Part shown: in pieces, positions 28,682-37,529 of the stretch
How the letters are laid out: each line of letters begins with the position of its first letter
How positions within the stretch are numbered: the first letter of the stretch is position 1
Assembly (NCBI RefSeq): GCF_019956555.1
Contig: NZ_JAHBDQ010000024.1
Location: forward strand, 1-64,000
DNA: 64,000 nt
From: Pseudomonas sp. A-RE-19
Lineage (GTDB): Bacteria; Pseudomonadota; Gammaproteobacteria; Pseudomonadales; Pseudomonadaceae
Direction: 5' to 3'
Notes under the pieces: generated by a model
Told to the model about the DNA's origin: nothing
The model's database searches: none
What the model saw: the letters and a program-made list of their open reading frames with translations, nothing else
Position numbers and translations under genes: made by a program

Positions 28682-29974
28682 ATGCTGTCCATGCAGCTTC
28701 AGGCTTGCGCGCCTGCTCGCTTTTCCCGCCTCAGCCACACCGCCCTTGTCAGTGCCGCCGCCCTCGCCGGCTTTTCGCCATTGAGTCAGGCTGCCTTCTT
28801 TGAAGACAGTAAGGCAACCTTCGAAACCCGCAACATGTATTTCAACCGCGACTTTCGCGACGGCACCAGCGCCCAGCAATCCAAGCGGGACGAATGGGCC
28901 CAGGGGTTCATGCTCAATCTGCAATCGGGTTACACCGACGGCACCGTGGGGTTCGGTGTCGATGCACTGGGCATGCTGGGGGTAAAACTTGATTCGAGTC
29001 CTGACCGCACCGGCACCGGCCTGTTGCCGACCCATGACGACGGTCGCGCGGCAGATGAGTATTCCAAGCTCGGCCTGACCGGCAAAGTGAAAATCTCCGC
29101 CACGGAACTGAAAATCGGCAGCCTGATTCCGGAACTGCCAATCCTCAAACCCAACGACGGGCGGATTCTGCCGCAGACTTTTGAAGGTGGGATGCTGACC
29201 TCCAAAGAGATCAAGAACCTGACCTTCACCGGCGGGCGTCTGGAGAAAGCCAAGGATCGCGACAGCACCGACTTCGAGGACATCGCCCTCAACAACAAGA
29301 ACAGCCGCTTCGCCGGCACCGCGGCCGGCAAGCACTTCGACTTTGGCGGCGTGGACTATAAGTTCACCGACAAGATCACCGGCAGCTATCACTTCGCGCA
29401 ACTCGATGAAGTCTATAACCAGCACTTCCTTGGCGTGGTCGCCTCGCAGCCGTTCGGCCCCGGCACGTTCGGCACCGACCTGCGACTGGCCATCAGTGAC
29501 GACCAGGGCGCGGCCCGGGGCGGCGAGATCGACAACAAATCCCTGAACGGCCTGGTGAGCTATGCCTTGAGCGGGCATAAATTCAGCGCCGGTTATCAGC
29601 ATATGTCCGGCGACAGTGCCTTCCCCTACGTCGATGGCAGCGACCCGTACCTGGTCAACTTCGTGCAGATCAATGACTTTGCCGGCGCCGAAGAACACTC
29701 CTGGCAGGCGCGCTACGACTATGACTTCGCCAAACTCGGCATTCCCGGCCTGAGCTTCATGAGCCGTTACGTGAGCGGTGACAACATCAAGCTCAAGAAC
29801 GGTGACGAAGGCAAAGAATGGGAGCGCAACACCGAGATCAAATACGTCGTACAAAGCGGCGCCCTGAAAGATGTCGCCGTACGCTTGCGCAATGCCACCT
29901 ACCGCTCCAACTACTCCGCTCGCGATGCCGATGAAGTGCGTCTGCTGGTGAGCTATAGCGTTGCCCTTTGGTAA
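28682..29974 (+). CDS. opdH: OprD-family porin, tricarboxylate type (OpdH-like)
   Basis: A 430-residue outer-membrane porin with an N-terminal signal peptide ending near SQAAFFEDS. The typical OprD opening (ATFETRNMYFNRDFRDG) and C-terminal strand ending in an aromatic residue (VSYSVALW) are present. The substrate is inferred from its place directly before tctCBA and opposite tctDE. Confidence 0.92.
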   Translation: MLSMQLQACAPARFSRLSHTALVSAAALAGFSPLSQAAFFEDSKATFETRNMYFNRDFRDGTSAQQSKRDEWAQGFMLNLQSGYTDGTVGFGVDALGMLGVKLDSSPDRTGTGLLPTHDDGRAADEYSKLGLTGKVKISATELKIGSLIPELPILKPNDGRILPQTFEGGMLTSKEIKNLTFTGGRLEKAKDRDSTDFEDIALNNKNSRFAGTAAGKHFDFGGVDYKFTDKITGSYHFAQLDEVYNQHFLGVVASQPFGPGTFGTDLRLAISDDQGAARGGEIDNKSLNGLVSYALSGHKFSAGYQHMSGDSAFPYVDGSDPYLVNFVQINDFAGAEEHSWQARYDYDFAKLGIPGLSFMSRYVSGDNIKLKNGDEGKEWERNTEIKYVVQSGALKDVAVRLRNATYRSNYSARDADEVRLLVSYSVALW

Positions 29975-30014
29975 ACACGTTCAATAACAATAATGAATAC
30001 CCGTGGAGACTCAA

Positions 30015-30992
30015 ATGAACCTATCACTGCGTAAAGTTGCTCTCGCCGCCAGCTGTGTGCTGTTTGCCGGCCAATTGATGGCCGAACCGAAACGCCCGGA
30101 ATGCATCGCTCCGGCGTCGCCAGGCGGCGGTTTCGACCTGACCTGCAAATTGGCGCAAAGCGCGCTGGTGAACGAAAAACTGCTGACCAAACCGATGCGC
30201 GTGACCTACATGCCCGGCGGTGTCGGCGCGGTAGCGTACAACGCGGTCGTCGCGCAGCGCCCGGCCGATGCGGGCACGCTGGTGGCGTGGTCCAGCGGTT
30301 CGCTGCTGAACCTGGCCCAGGGCAAGTTCGGTCGTTTCGATGAAAGCGCGGTGCGCTGGTTGGCGGCCGTCGGCACAAGCTATGGTGCCATCGCGGTGAA
30401 AAGCGATTCGCCTTACAAGACCCTGGACGATCTGGTCAAAGCCCTGAAGAAAGATCCGAGCTCCGTGGTGATCGGTTCTGGCGGCACCGTCGGCAGCCAG
30501 GACTGGATGCAGACCGCACTGATCGCCAAGGCGGCCGGGATCAACCCGCGCGACCTACGTTATGTCGCCCTCGAAGGCGGCGGTGAAATCGCCACCGCCC
30601 TGCTCGGTGGCCACATCCAGGTGGGCAGCACCGACATCTCCGACTCCATGCCACACATCCTGAGCGGCGACATGCGTCTGCTGGCGGTGTTCTCCGAGAA
30701 GCGTCTGGACGAGCCGGAAATGAAAGACATTCCGACCGCTAAAGAGCAGGGCTACGACATTGTCTGGCCGGTGGTTCGTGGCTTCTACCTCGGGCCGAAG
30801 GTCAGTGATGAAGATTACGCCTGGTGGAAAGCCGCTTTCGACAAACTGCTGGCCTCCGAGGATTTCGCCAAGCTGCGCGATCAGCGTGAACTGTTCCCGT
30901 TCGCCATGACCGGCCCGGAGCTGGACACCTACGTGAAGAAGCAGGTCGCGGACTACAAAGTGCTGGCCAAAGAGTTCGGCCTGATCCAGTGA
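30015..30992 (+). CDS. tctC: Tripartite tricarboxylate transporter substrate-binding protein TctC
   Basis: A 325-residue periplasmic binding protein. ATG 30015 has GGAG six bases upstream; the GTG at 30003 is upstream of that site. Signal peptide MNLSLRKVALAASCVLFAGQLMA. The Bug/TctC fold is shown by ECIAPASPGGGFDLTCKLAQ and the VGSQDWMQTAL region. It delivers citrate-like tricarboxylates to TctAB. Lies about 40 bp after the porin. Confidence 0.95.
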   Translation: MNLSLRKVALAASCVLFAGQLMAEPKRPECIAPASPGGGFDLTCKLAQSALVNEKLLTKPMRVTYMPGGVGAVAYNAVVAQRPADAGTLVAWSSGSLLNLAQGKFGRFDESAVRWLAAVGTSYGAIAVKSDSPYKTLDDLVKALKKDPSSVVIGSGGTVGSQDWMQTALIAKAAGINPRDLRYVALEGGGEIATALLGGHIQVGSTDISDSMPHILSGDMRLLAVFSEKRLDEPEMKDIPTAKEQGYDIVWPVVRGFYLGPKVSDEDYAWWKAAFDKLLASEDFAKLRDQRELFPFAMTGPELDTYVKKQVADYKVLAKEFGLIQ

Positions 30993-31050
30993 TCGCCTCT
31001 GTCTAGCGGCTGCGGCCCCGGTTCTCGGGGTCGTGGCCCAGGAGTTTCTC

Positions 31051-31509
31051 ATGCTCTTACAACGCATTTTCGCTTCGGTGCTGTTGTTGGCCTGTGTCGG
31101 CCTGGCACTGATGGCGTGGCCGTATCAGGCGCCTTTTTCCTACGAACCGGTCGGGCCTCGGGCCTTCCCTCTGCTGATGCTCGGCCTGATGGGCCTGGCC
31201 TTGCTGTACATGGTGTTTCGACCCGCGCCGATCGTGCACAGCGACGATGACCCGAAACTGGATCGCGAAACCCTGACCAAAATCGGCATTTGTGTCGTGC
31301 TGCTGCTGGTGTTCGCCGGGACCTTCGAACCCCTTGGTTTCATCGCCGCCAGCATTCTGATCGGAGTCCCCATGGCACGCCTGTATGGCGGTCGCTGGCT
31401 GCCCAGTGCAGTGATTATCAGCGTGATGGCCATCGGTCTTTATCTGCTGTTCGACAAAGTGATGGACGTGCCACTGCCGCTGGGCGTGCTCGACGTTCTG
31501 GAGAACTGA
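31051..31509 (+). CDS. tctB: Tripartite tricarboxylate transporter small membrane subunit TctB
   Basis: A 152-residue inner-membrane protein with four hydrophobic segments. ATG 31051 is preceded by CAGGAG; GTG 31033 would skip that site. The stop is 1 base before tctA. Small subunit of the TTT transporter. Confidence 0.93.
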   Translation: MLLQRIFASVLLLACVGLALMAWPYQAPFSYEPVGPRAFPLLMLGLMGLALLYMVFRPAPIVHSDDDPKLDRETLTKIGICVVLLLVFAGTFEPLGFIAASILIGVPMARLYGGRWLPSAVIISVMAIGLYLLFDKVMDVPLPLGVLDVLEN

Positions 31510-31510
31510 T

Positions 31511-33025
31511 ATGGATACTCTTGGCTATTTGGGTCAGGGCTTCGGCGTCGCGTTGAGCCCGTACAACCTGGTGACCGCACTGTGCGGCACCCTCATCGGC
31601 ACGGTGGTTGGCCTGCTGCCGGGCCTGGGCCCGATCAACGGCGTGGCGTTGCTGATTCCGATTGCGTTCGCCCTCGGCCTGCCACCGGAGTCGGCGCTGA
31701 TCCTGCTGGCGGCGGTGTACCTGGGTTGCGAATACGGCGGCCGGATCAGCTCGATCCTGCTGAACATTCCAGGCGAAGCCTCCACCGTGATGACCACCCT
31801 CGACGGTTACCCGATGGCCCGCAAGGGCCTGGCCGGTGTAGCGCTGTCGTTGTCGGCGTGGAGCTCGTTCATCGGTGCATTCATTGCGACTTGCGGCATG
31901 GTGTTGTTCGCACCGCTGCTGGCGAAATGGGCGATTGCCTTCGGACCGGCGGAATACTTCGTGTTGATGGTGTTTGCGATTGTCTGTCTCGGCGGCATGG
32001 CCGGTGATCGACCGCTCAAGACCTTTATCGCCGCGCTGATCGGTCTGTTTCTGTCGAGCGTCGGGATCGACGCCAACAGCGGCGTGTACCGTTTCACCGG
32101 GGACAACATTCATCTGACTGACGGCATTCAGTTCGTCGTGCTGGTATTGGGTCTGTTCTCCATCAGCGAAATCCTCCTGCTGCTGGAAAAAACCCACCAT
32201 GGCCAGGAAGCCGTGAAAGCCACCGGGCGCATGATGTTCAACTTCAAGGAAGCCTCGGCGGTGTTCGTGGTGAACATCCGTTGCGGTTTGCTGGGCTTCA
32301 TCATGGGCGTGCTGCCGGGTGCTGGCGCAACGCTGGCGAGCGCCGTGGCCTACATGACCGAAAAACGTATCGCCGGCGCCAAGGGCACGTTCGGACAAGG
32401 CGATATGCGTGGCCTCGCGGCACCGGAAACCGCCATCGGTGGTGCAGCCTGCGGCGCACTGGTGCCGATGCTGACCCTCGGCGTTCCCGGTTCGGGTACC
32501 ACGGCGGTGATGATCGGCGCACTGTCGCTGTACAACATCACCCCCGGCCCGCTGCTGTTTCAACAGCAACCGGACATCGTCTGGGGCCTGATCGCGTCGT
32601 TGTTCGTCGCCAACGTGATGCTGGTGATCCTCAACATTCCGATGATCCGCATCTTTACCCGCATCCTCGCCGTGCCGAACTGGGCGCTGGTGCCAGTGAT
32701 CGCGATCATCACCGGGATCGGCGTCTACGCGGTGCATGCCACCACGTTTGACCTGTTCCTGATGATCGGCATCGGTATCTTCGGCTACATCCTGCGCAAG
32801 CTGGACTTCCCGTTGTCGCCGGTGCTGCTGGGCTTCATCCTTGGAGGTCTGATGGAGCAAAACCTGCGTCGCGCCCTGTCGATTTCCAACGGTGCGCTGG
32901 AAATCCTCTGGTCGAGCCCGATCACGTTCGGTTGCTGGGTGCTGACTGCAATCATGTTGCTGATGCCACTGCTGCGGATCTGGCGCAAACGTTCGGTCGC
33001 CCGGCGCGCTATCGCCGATGTCTGA
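31511..33025 (+). CDS. tctA: Tripartite tricarboxylate transporter large permease TctA
   Basis: A 504-residue permease with about 11-12 membrane segments. The family motif GLLPGLGPINGVALLIPIAF near residue 36 and its internal repeat GVLPGAGATLASAVAY near residue 265 are both present. It translocates tricarboxylates using an ion gradient. Its 3' end overlaps the next gene by 8 bp. Confidence 0.96.
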   Translation: MDTLGYLGQGFGVALSPYNLVTALCGTLIGTVVGLLPGLGPINGVALLIPIAFALGLPPESALILLAAVYLGCEYGGRISSILLNIPGEASTVMTTLDGYPMARKGLAGVALSLSAWSSFIGAFIATCGMVLFAPLLAKWAIAFGPAEYFVLMVFAIVCLGGMAGDRPLKTFIAALIGLFLSSVGIDANSGVYRFTGDNIHLTDGIQFVVLVLGLFSISEILLLLEKTHHGQEAVKATGRMMFNFKEASAVFVVNIRCGLLGFIMGVLPGAGATLASAVAYMTEKRIAGAKGTFGQGDMRGLAAPETAIGGAACGALVPMLTLGVPGSGTTAVMIGALSLYNITPGPLLFQQQPDIVWGLIASLFVANVMLVILNIPMIRIFTRILAVPNWALVPVIAIITGIGVYAVHATTFDLFLMIGIGIFGYILRKLDFPLSPVLLGFILGGLMEQNLRRALSISNGALEILWSSPITFGCWVLTAIMLLMPLLRIWRKRSVARRAIADV

Positions 33026-34058
33026 TCGCCCCCCCTTCAAAACCTGGTGGGGAACACCGCTGGTCGGTCTGCTGGGCGGTTACCTCGCCAGCCAGATCGG
33101 CTGGCCGCTGCCGTGGATGGTCGGCTCGTTGCTGGCGATCATCCTCGTGCGGTGCCTGACTCCATGGCAACTGGCGGAAATCCCTGGCGGCCGCAAATGC
33201 GGCCAGTGGATCGTCGGCATCGGCATCGGCCTGCACTTCACTCCGGTGGTGATGGAGCAGGTGCTGAGCCACTTCGGTCTGATCTTCTTCGGTGCGTTGG
33301 TCACCAGCCTGTCCGCTGTGGTGGGAGTCTGGTTGATGCGGCGTACCGGTGAGGATCGCGCCACCGCATTCTTTTCCAGCATGCCCGGCGGCTCCGGGGA
33401 GATGGTCAACCTCGGCGCCCGCAACGGCGCGGTGCTCAGCCGTGTCGCGGCGGGGCAGAGTTTGCGGGTGCTGGTGGTGGTGCTGTGTGTGCCGGCGGCG
33501 TTCAAGTATCTGTTGGGCGACGGTGCGCCGGTCTTGCATCCCACGACCGTGGACGGGTGGTGGCTGGCCATTCTGTTCCCGGCGGGCGCCCTTGCCGCCT
33601 GGATCTGGGAGCGCCTGCGTCAACCCAACCCCTGGCTGTTCGGCCCCCTGCTGGTGAGTGCGACGGTGAGCATGGGTTGGGACCTGCACATCGGACTGCC
33701 CAACGGCGGCAGTCAGATCGGCCAGTGGTTGATCGGCAGCGGATTGGGGTGTCACTTCAATCGGCAGTTCTTCCGGCGGGCACCGTCCTTCATGGGCCGA
33801 ACGCTGCTTGGCACGGTGTTGACCATGTTGATCGCCACGCTGGCGGCGTTGGGTTTGAGCGCGCTGACCCATCTGGATCTGCGTTCGCTGACCTTGGGCA
33901 TGATGCCCGGCGGAATTGCCGAAATGAGCCTGACGGCGGAGACCCTGCAATTGTCGGTACCGTTGGTGACGGCGATGCAGGTGATGCGGCTGTTGTTTGT
34001 GTTGTTTTTGGCGGAACCGTTGTTTCGGTATTGGAACCGGGAGCCGGATTCTCCCTGA
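33018..34058 (+). CDS. AbrB-family membrane protein
   Basis: A 346-residue inner-membrane protein of the AbrB family (sometimes mislabelled ammonia monooxygenase). Two repeats of the membrane domain are visible: GGYLASQIGWPLPWMVGSLL with FFSSMPGGSGEMVNLGA, and later LGMMPGGIAEMSLTAETL. The function is unknown. Overlap with tctA places it in the tricarboxylate operon. Confidence 0.88.
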   Translation: MSDRPPFKTWWGTPLVGLLGGYLASQIGWPLPWMVGSLLAIILVRCLTPWQLAEIPGGRKCGQWIVGIGIGLHFTPVVMEQVLSHFGLIFFGALVTSLSAVVGVWLMRRTGEDRATAFFSSMPGGSGEMVNLGARNGAVLSRVAAGQSLRVLVVVLCVPAAFKYLLGDGAPVLHPTTVDGWWLAILFPAGALAAWIWERLRQPNPWLFGPLLVSATVSMGWDLHIGLPNGGSQIGQWLIGSGLGCHFNRQFFRRAPSFMGRTLLGTVLTMLIATLAALGLSALTHLDLRSLTLGMMPGGIAEMSLTAETLQLSVPLVTAMQVMRLLFVLFLAEPLFRYWNREPDSP

Positions 34059-34072
34059 TAGACCGAGTCGCC

Positions 34073-34168
34073 TGCTTCGCGGGCAAGCCTCGCTCCTACA
34101 GATTTTGTGCCGGACGCAAACCCGCGACCAACCGCAATCCTGTAGGAGCGAGGCTTGCCCGCGAAGGC
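34073..34168. repeat. REP pair (REPIN-like)
   Basis: Inverted arms TTCGCGGGCAAGCCTCGCTC and GAGCGAGGCTTGCCCGCGAA surround about 45 bases. It lies between the convergent AbrB-type gene and ung. Confidence 0.88.
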
Positions 34169-34173
34169 ATTCT

Positions 34174-34866
34174 TCAGACCGACGGCAACCGCCACTCGAT
34201 CGGCGTCTCGCCATTCTGCTCCAGAAACTTGTTCGCCCGGCTGAAGTGCCCGCAACCGAGAAAGCCGCGATAGGCGGACAGCGGCGAGGGGTGGACCGAC
34301 GTCAGTACCAGGTGCTTGGTGGCGTCGATGAGTTTCTGCTTGCTCTGGGCATGCGCCCCCCACAGCAGGAACACCAGATGTGGCTGGTGTTCGCTGACCA
34401 CTTCGATAATCCGGTCGGTAAAATGCTGCCAGCCCTTGCCCGCATGGGCGTTGGCATTCGCACGCTCCACGGTCATGGTGGTGTTGAGCATCAACACGCC
34501 CTGCTCTGCCCAACTCTGCAGGTAGCCATGGTTGGGAATGTCGATGTTCAGGTCGCGTTTCAACTCTTTATAGATGTTCACCAGCGAGGGCGGCGCCGGC
34601 ACGCCCGGTTGCACCGAGAAGCACAACCCATGGGCCTGGCCCGGGCCGTGGTAAGGGTCCTGACCGAGGATGACCACCTTGACCTTGTCCAGCGGCGTGG
34701 AGTTGAGCGCGTTGAAAATCAACGGTCCCGGCGGATAGATCTCCTTGCCCGCCGCGCGCTCCTGTTGCAGGAATGTGCGCAACTCTGCCATGTAGGGCTG
34801 GTCAAATTCGGCACGCAGCGCCTCCTTCCAGCTCGGTTCGAGTTTGATACGGTCGTCAGCAGTCAT
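34174..34866 (-). CDS. ung: Uracil-DNA glycosylase
   Basis: A 230-residue family-1 UDG that excises uracil from DNA. Start ATG 34866 ([17 protein letters not shown]). The catalytic Asp motif is [18 protein letters not shown] and the C-terminal [18 protein letters not shown] loop is complete. Single gene, convergent with the tct operon. Confidence 0.98.
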   Translation of the reverse strand: MTADDRIKLEPSWKEALRAEFDQPYMAELRTFLQQERAAGKEIYPPGPLIFNALNSTPLDKVKVVILGQDPYHGPGQAHGLCFSVQPGVPAPPSLVNIYKELKRDLNIDIPNHGYLQSWAEQGVLMLNTTMTVERANANAHAGKGWQHFTDRIIEVVSEHQPHLVFLLWGAHAQSKQKLIDATKHLVLTSVHPSPLSAYRGFLGCGHFSRANKFLEQNGETPIEWRLPSV

Positions 34867-34998
34867 GGTTACATCCGGCAAAAACAATGGGGCGAACCCT
34901 AGGAAACCCTATCCCCCTTGTCAATTGATCTGACACAGATCCGGCACTTTCCTATAGAGCGATCATACTGAACGCTCAAATTCCCGATCGAGGTCACG

Positions 34999-36111
34999 AT
35001 GAATCTGCACTTCGAAGAACTCACCGGCACCGACGGCGCACGCATCGGCATCGCCAGCCTGGATGCCGAAAAGTCTCTCAACGCCCTCTCCTTGCCGATG
35101 ATCAACGCCTTGCGCGATCAACTGGACGCCTGGGCCAAGGAACCACAGATCGTTTGCGTGCTACTGCGCGGCAATGGCGCCAAGGCTTTTTGCGCCGGCG
35201 GTGAAGTACGCAGTCTGGTGGAGGCGTGTCGCGACAATCCCGGAGAAGTACCGCCCTTGGCTGCCCACTTCTTTGCGGCAGAATATCGCCTCGACTTCAA
35301 CCTGCACACCTACCCCAAACCGCTGATTTGCTGGGGTCATGGTTACGTGCTGGGCGGTGGCCTGGGGCTGCTGCAAGGGGCGAGCATTCGGATTGTCACG
35401 CCAAGCAGCCGGCTGGCGATGCCGGAGATCAGCATCGGCTTGTACCCGGACGTCGGCGCCAGTTGGTTTCTGTCGCGGTTGCCCGGCAAGCTCGGATTGT
35501 TTCTTGGCCTGACCGGCGCCCAGATGAACGGTCGCGATGCGATCGATCTGGACCTGGCCGATCGCTTCCTGCGCGATGATCAACAGCATGAGCTGATCGA
35601 AGGCTTGCTGCAATTGAACTGGCAGGAACAGACAGCCATGCAGCTCAACAGCCTGCTCAAGGCTTTGCAGCAGGAAGCACTCGCGCAGATGCCCGAAGCG
35701 CAGTGGCTGCCTCGACGCGAACAGATCGACGAACTGCTGGATGTCAGCGACATTCGTTGCGCCTGGAAGGCCATCAGCGCGCTACGCGATCATGCCGACC
35801 CGTTGCTCGATCGTGCCGCCAAAACCATGACTGAAGGCTCGCCCCTGACCGCTCATCTGGTGTGGGAACAGATCGTTCGCGCCCGGCATTTATCGTTGGC
35901 TCAAGTCTTTCAGATGGAATACACCATGAGCCTCAACTGCTGCCGTCATCCAGAGTTCAGCGAAGGCGTGCGAGCGCGGTTGATCGACAAGGACCAGAAA
36001 CCTCACTGGCACTGGCCGGACGTCAACACTGTGCCGGAAGCGGCGGTGGAGGCGCATTTCCACAAGGTCTGGGAGGGTCGGCACCCTTTGGCCGATCTGT
36101 CGGAATACTGA
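34999..36111 (+). CDS. Enoyl-CoA hydratase/isomerase family, 3-hydroxyisobutyryl-CoA hydrolase-like
   Basis: A 370-residue crotonase-superfamily protein. FCAGGEVRSL forms part of the oxyanion hole and PEISIGLYPDVGASWFLSRLPG is the HIBCH signature with the catalytic Glu. The C-terminal extension beyond 260 residues also fits HIBCH rather than simple enoyl-CoA hydratases. The likely role is valine catabolism or another short acyl-CoA. No operon partner is visible. Confidence 0.9.
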   Translation: MNLHFEELTGTDGARIGIASLDAEKSLNALSLPMINALRDQLDAWAKEPQIVCVLLRGNGAKAFCAGGEVRSLVEACRDNPGEVPPLAAHFFAAEYRLDFNLHTYPKPLICWGHGYVLGGGLGLLQGASIRIVTPSSRLAMPEISIGLYPDVGASWFLSRLPGKLGLFLGLTGAQMNGRDAIDLDLADRFLRDDQQHELIEGLLQLNWQEQTAMQLNSLLKALQQEALAQMPEAQWLPRREQIDELLDVSDIRCAWKAISALRDHADPLLDRAAKTMTEGSPLTAHLVWEQIVRARHLSLAQVFQMEYTMSLNCCRHPEFSEGVRARLIDKDQKPHWHWPDVNTVPEAAVEAHFHKVWEGRHPLADLSEY

Positions 36112-36118
36112 AATTCAG

Positions 36119-36155
36119 GCACAAAAAAAGCGGCGCTTCATGCGCCGCTTTTTAT
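36119..36155. terminator. Bidirectional rho-independent terminator
   Basis: AAAAAAAGCGGCGC TTCAT GCGCCGCTTTTTA forms a strong hairpin with A- and T-runs on both sides, between convergent genes. Confidence 0.93.
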
Positions 36156-36163
36156 TGAGTGGT

Positions 36164-36619
36164 TTAGCGGCGGCCGCCTCGCCCATCGAAATCGCCGCGA
36201 TCATGGTGACCGTCCCTTCCGCCACGGTCATCCCGCCCACTGTGGCCTCGATAGTCATCATTGCGGCCGCCTCGGTTATGGCCATCCCAGCCGCCGCGGT
36301 CATGACGGTCCCATCCGCGATTCTGGTAGCCGCGGTAGTCGTAATAGCGCGGTGCCGGTTGATAAACCCGTGGCTGGGAGTAATAACGCGGCGTTGGCTG
36401 GTAATACCGTGCAGGCGGTGAGTAATACCTGCGCGGCGCTGTGTAGTAACCACCATCGGAGTAGTAGGACCCGCCGCCGGAGTAATACGGCGCTGGGGAC
36501 GTGTAGACCTCGGAACGGTAGTAGCTGGCTCCTCCATCGGAATAGGGCACGCATGCACCAAGAGACAATCCCAATACAGCAAGCAGAAGAATTCGGTGGA
36601 TCTGTTTTCGACAGAGCAT
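36164..36619 (-). CDS. Tyr/Arg/Gly-rich predicted lipoprotein (paralogue 1)
   Basis: A 151-residue exported protein of unknown function. ATG 36619 follows GGAGG. The leader MLCRKQIHRILLLAVLGL ends in the lipobox LGAC. The mature part is low complexity: many YY and RYY units (about residues 40-100) followed by an Asp/Arg/Gly/His-rich tail. The next upstream gene has the same leader and GGAGGCCGCC ribosome site, so they are paralogues. Surface or matrix roles are guesses only. Confidence 0.78.
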   Translation of the reverse strand: MLCRKQIHRILLLAVLGLSLGACVPYSDGGASYYRSEVYTSPAPYYSGGGSYYSDGGYYTAPRRYYSPPARYYQPTPRYYSQPRVYQPAPRYYDYRGYQNRGWDRHDRGGWDGHNRGGRNDDYRGHSGRDDRGGRDGHHDRGDFDGRGGRR

Positions 36620-36784
36620 GGCGGCCTCCTGGACCGCGAGTGAGCCACACCAGCGACGCTGGCAGGCGACAGTCAATTGTTTCGGCGACTGTCGAAAGAT
36701 CAGACAGTGAAATCGGAATCTGGTGCGTTCCTGCAACACGTTGAAACAAGTAGCCGATGAAAGGTTTTTCATCTATCCCATAAG

Positions 36785-36815
36785 AAAACGACGCGTCCGT
36801 AAACCGGACGCGCCG
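36785..36815 (-). terminator. Terminator after paralogue 2
   Basis: On the minus strand GCGTCCG GTTTA CGGACGC is followed by GTCGTTTTC. It separates the two lipoprotein genes. Confidence 0.75.
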
Positions 36816-36832
36816 CTGCATTCATGAGCTGA

Positions 36833-37081
36833 TTAATGGTGCCCGCGATTGTATCCACCGCGGTAATGACTGGGTCCATGTCCATCATAGTAATGGTAGC
36901 GATAGCCACCGTAGTAACGCGGGCCGTAATAGCCACCGTAGTAGTAAGGCGAGTAGTAGCCGGGGTAGTAATAAGGTGCCGGGTAAACATCGGCAGGACC
37001 TACGTAGTAGTAACACCCGGACAGACCCAAACCAAAACACACACTGAGCAGTATTTGGCGGAGCTTTTTTCGACAGAGCAT
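36833..37081 (-). CDS. Tyr/Gly-rich predicted lipoprotein (paralogue 2)
   Basis: An 82-residue exported protein. ATG 37081 follows GGAGG; the longer frame is not favoured. MLCRKKLRQILLSVCFGLGL ends in the lipobox LSGC. The mature part is dominated by YY, YG and YYGG units and ends His/Gly rich. Not assigned to a family; companion of the gene at 36164. Confidence 0.75.
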   Translation of the reverse strand: MLCRKKLRQILLSVCFGLGLSGCYYYVGPADVYPAPYYYPGYYSPYYYGGYYGPRYYGGYRYHYYDGHGPSHYRGGYNRGHH

Positions 37082-37375
37082 GGCGGCCTCCTGGAAGACC
37101 CGCAGCAGCCGGCATAGACCGACCGACACCTGTTTTGACTTTCAAACCGGCCCCGAGTGCCAGAGTCGCCGGCCTCTCAGATCAGCGGCCGTTCATCTAC
37201 GGTGCATAGACAGGTGCCTATGCACCATGACAAGGCAGCAGATGCCGCTCGTTTATCTCTCCTCTTTCCTCCATGCCCCCAGCCAGAGCGCTCAAGCCGA
37301 CTTGGCACGGCTCTCGCTTAGACAAAGACGTGCAGGAGTCATCACAGGTTCGCGGCACCACAATTTGCAATGGCT
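37082..37375. other. Intergenic region upstream of guanidine riboswitch
   Basis: No convincing gene. It must contain the divergent promoters of the lipoprotein gene and the guanidine operon; I could not assign hexamers confidently. Confidence 0.4.
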
Positions 37376-37466
37376 GACTAGGGTTCCGGCTCGCAATCGC
37401 GAGTGGCTGGTCCGAGAGTTGGCGACCTCCAGTTGAGGTTACACGGCGGGACAAAAGCCCGGGAGA
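37376..37466 (+). promoter_or_regulatory. Guanidine-I (ykkC) riboswitch
   Basis: The conserved blocks of the guanidine-I aptamer occur in order: CTAGGGTTCCGGC (37378-37390), GGTCCGAGAG (37409-37418), a hairpin CGACCTCCAGTTGAGGT, and ACGGCGGGACAAAAGCCCGG (37443-37462) ending GGGAGA. It lies 64 bases before the first gene of the carboxylase operon, in the same direction. In known cases guanidine binding turns the downstream genes on. A TTCG-loop hairpin (CACCGTTCGCGGTG) follows. Confidence 0.93.
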
Positions 37467-37529
37467 CAAGCCACCGTTCGCGGTGCCGCTGCCTTCCTGT
37501 CCGCCCTTGATCAACTGGAGAACCATCCC

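Noticed and set aside
31418-33040. 540-codon His/Gln/Arg-rich frame opposite tctA
   Set aside because: Typical antisense product of a membrane-protein gene in high-GC DNA.
36140-36421. Ala/Val-rich frame opposite the lipoprotein gene
   Set aside because: Antisense to repetitive Tyr/Gly codons, which gives an artificial hydrophobic pattern.
37376-37470. Direct repeats suggesting a CRISPR or transposon end near the guanidine operon
   Set aside because: The conserved blocks match the guanidine-I aptamer in order and spacing; no CRISPR arrays are seen anywhere in the window.
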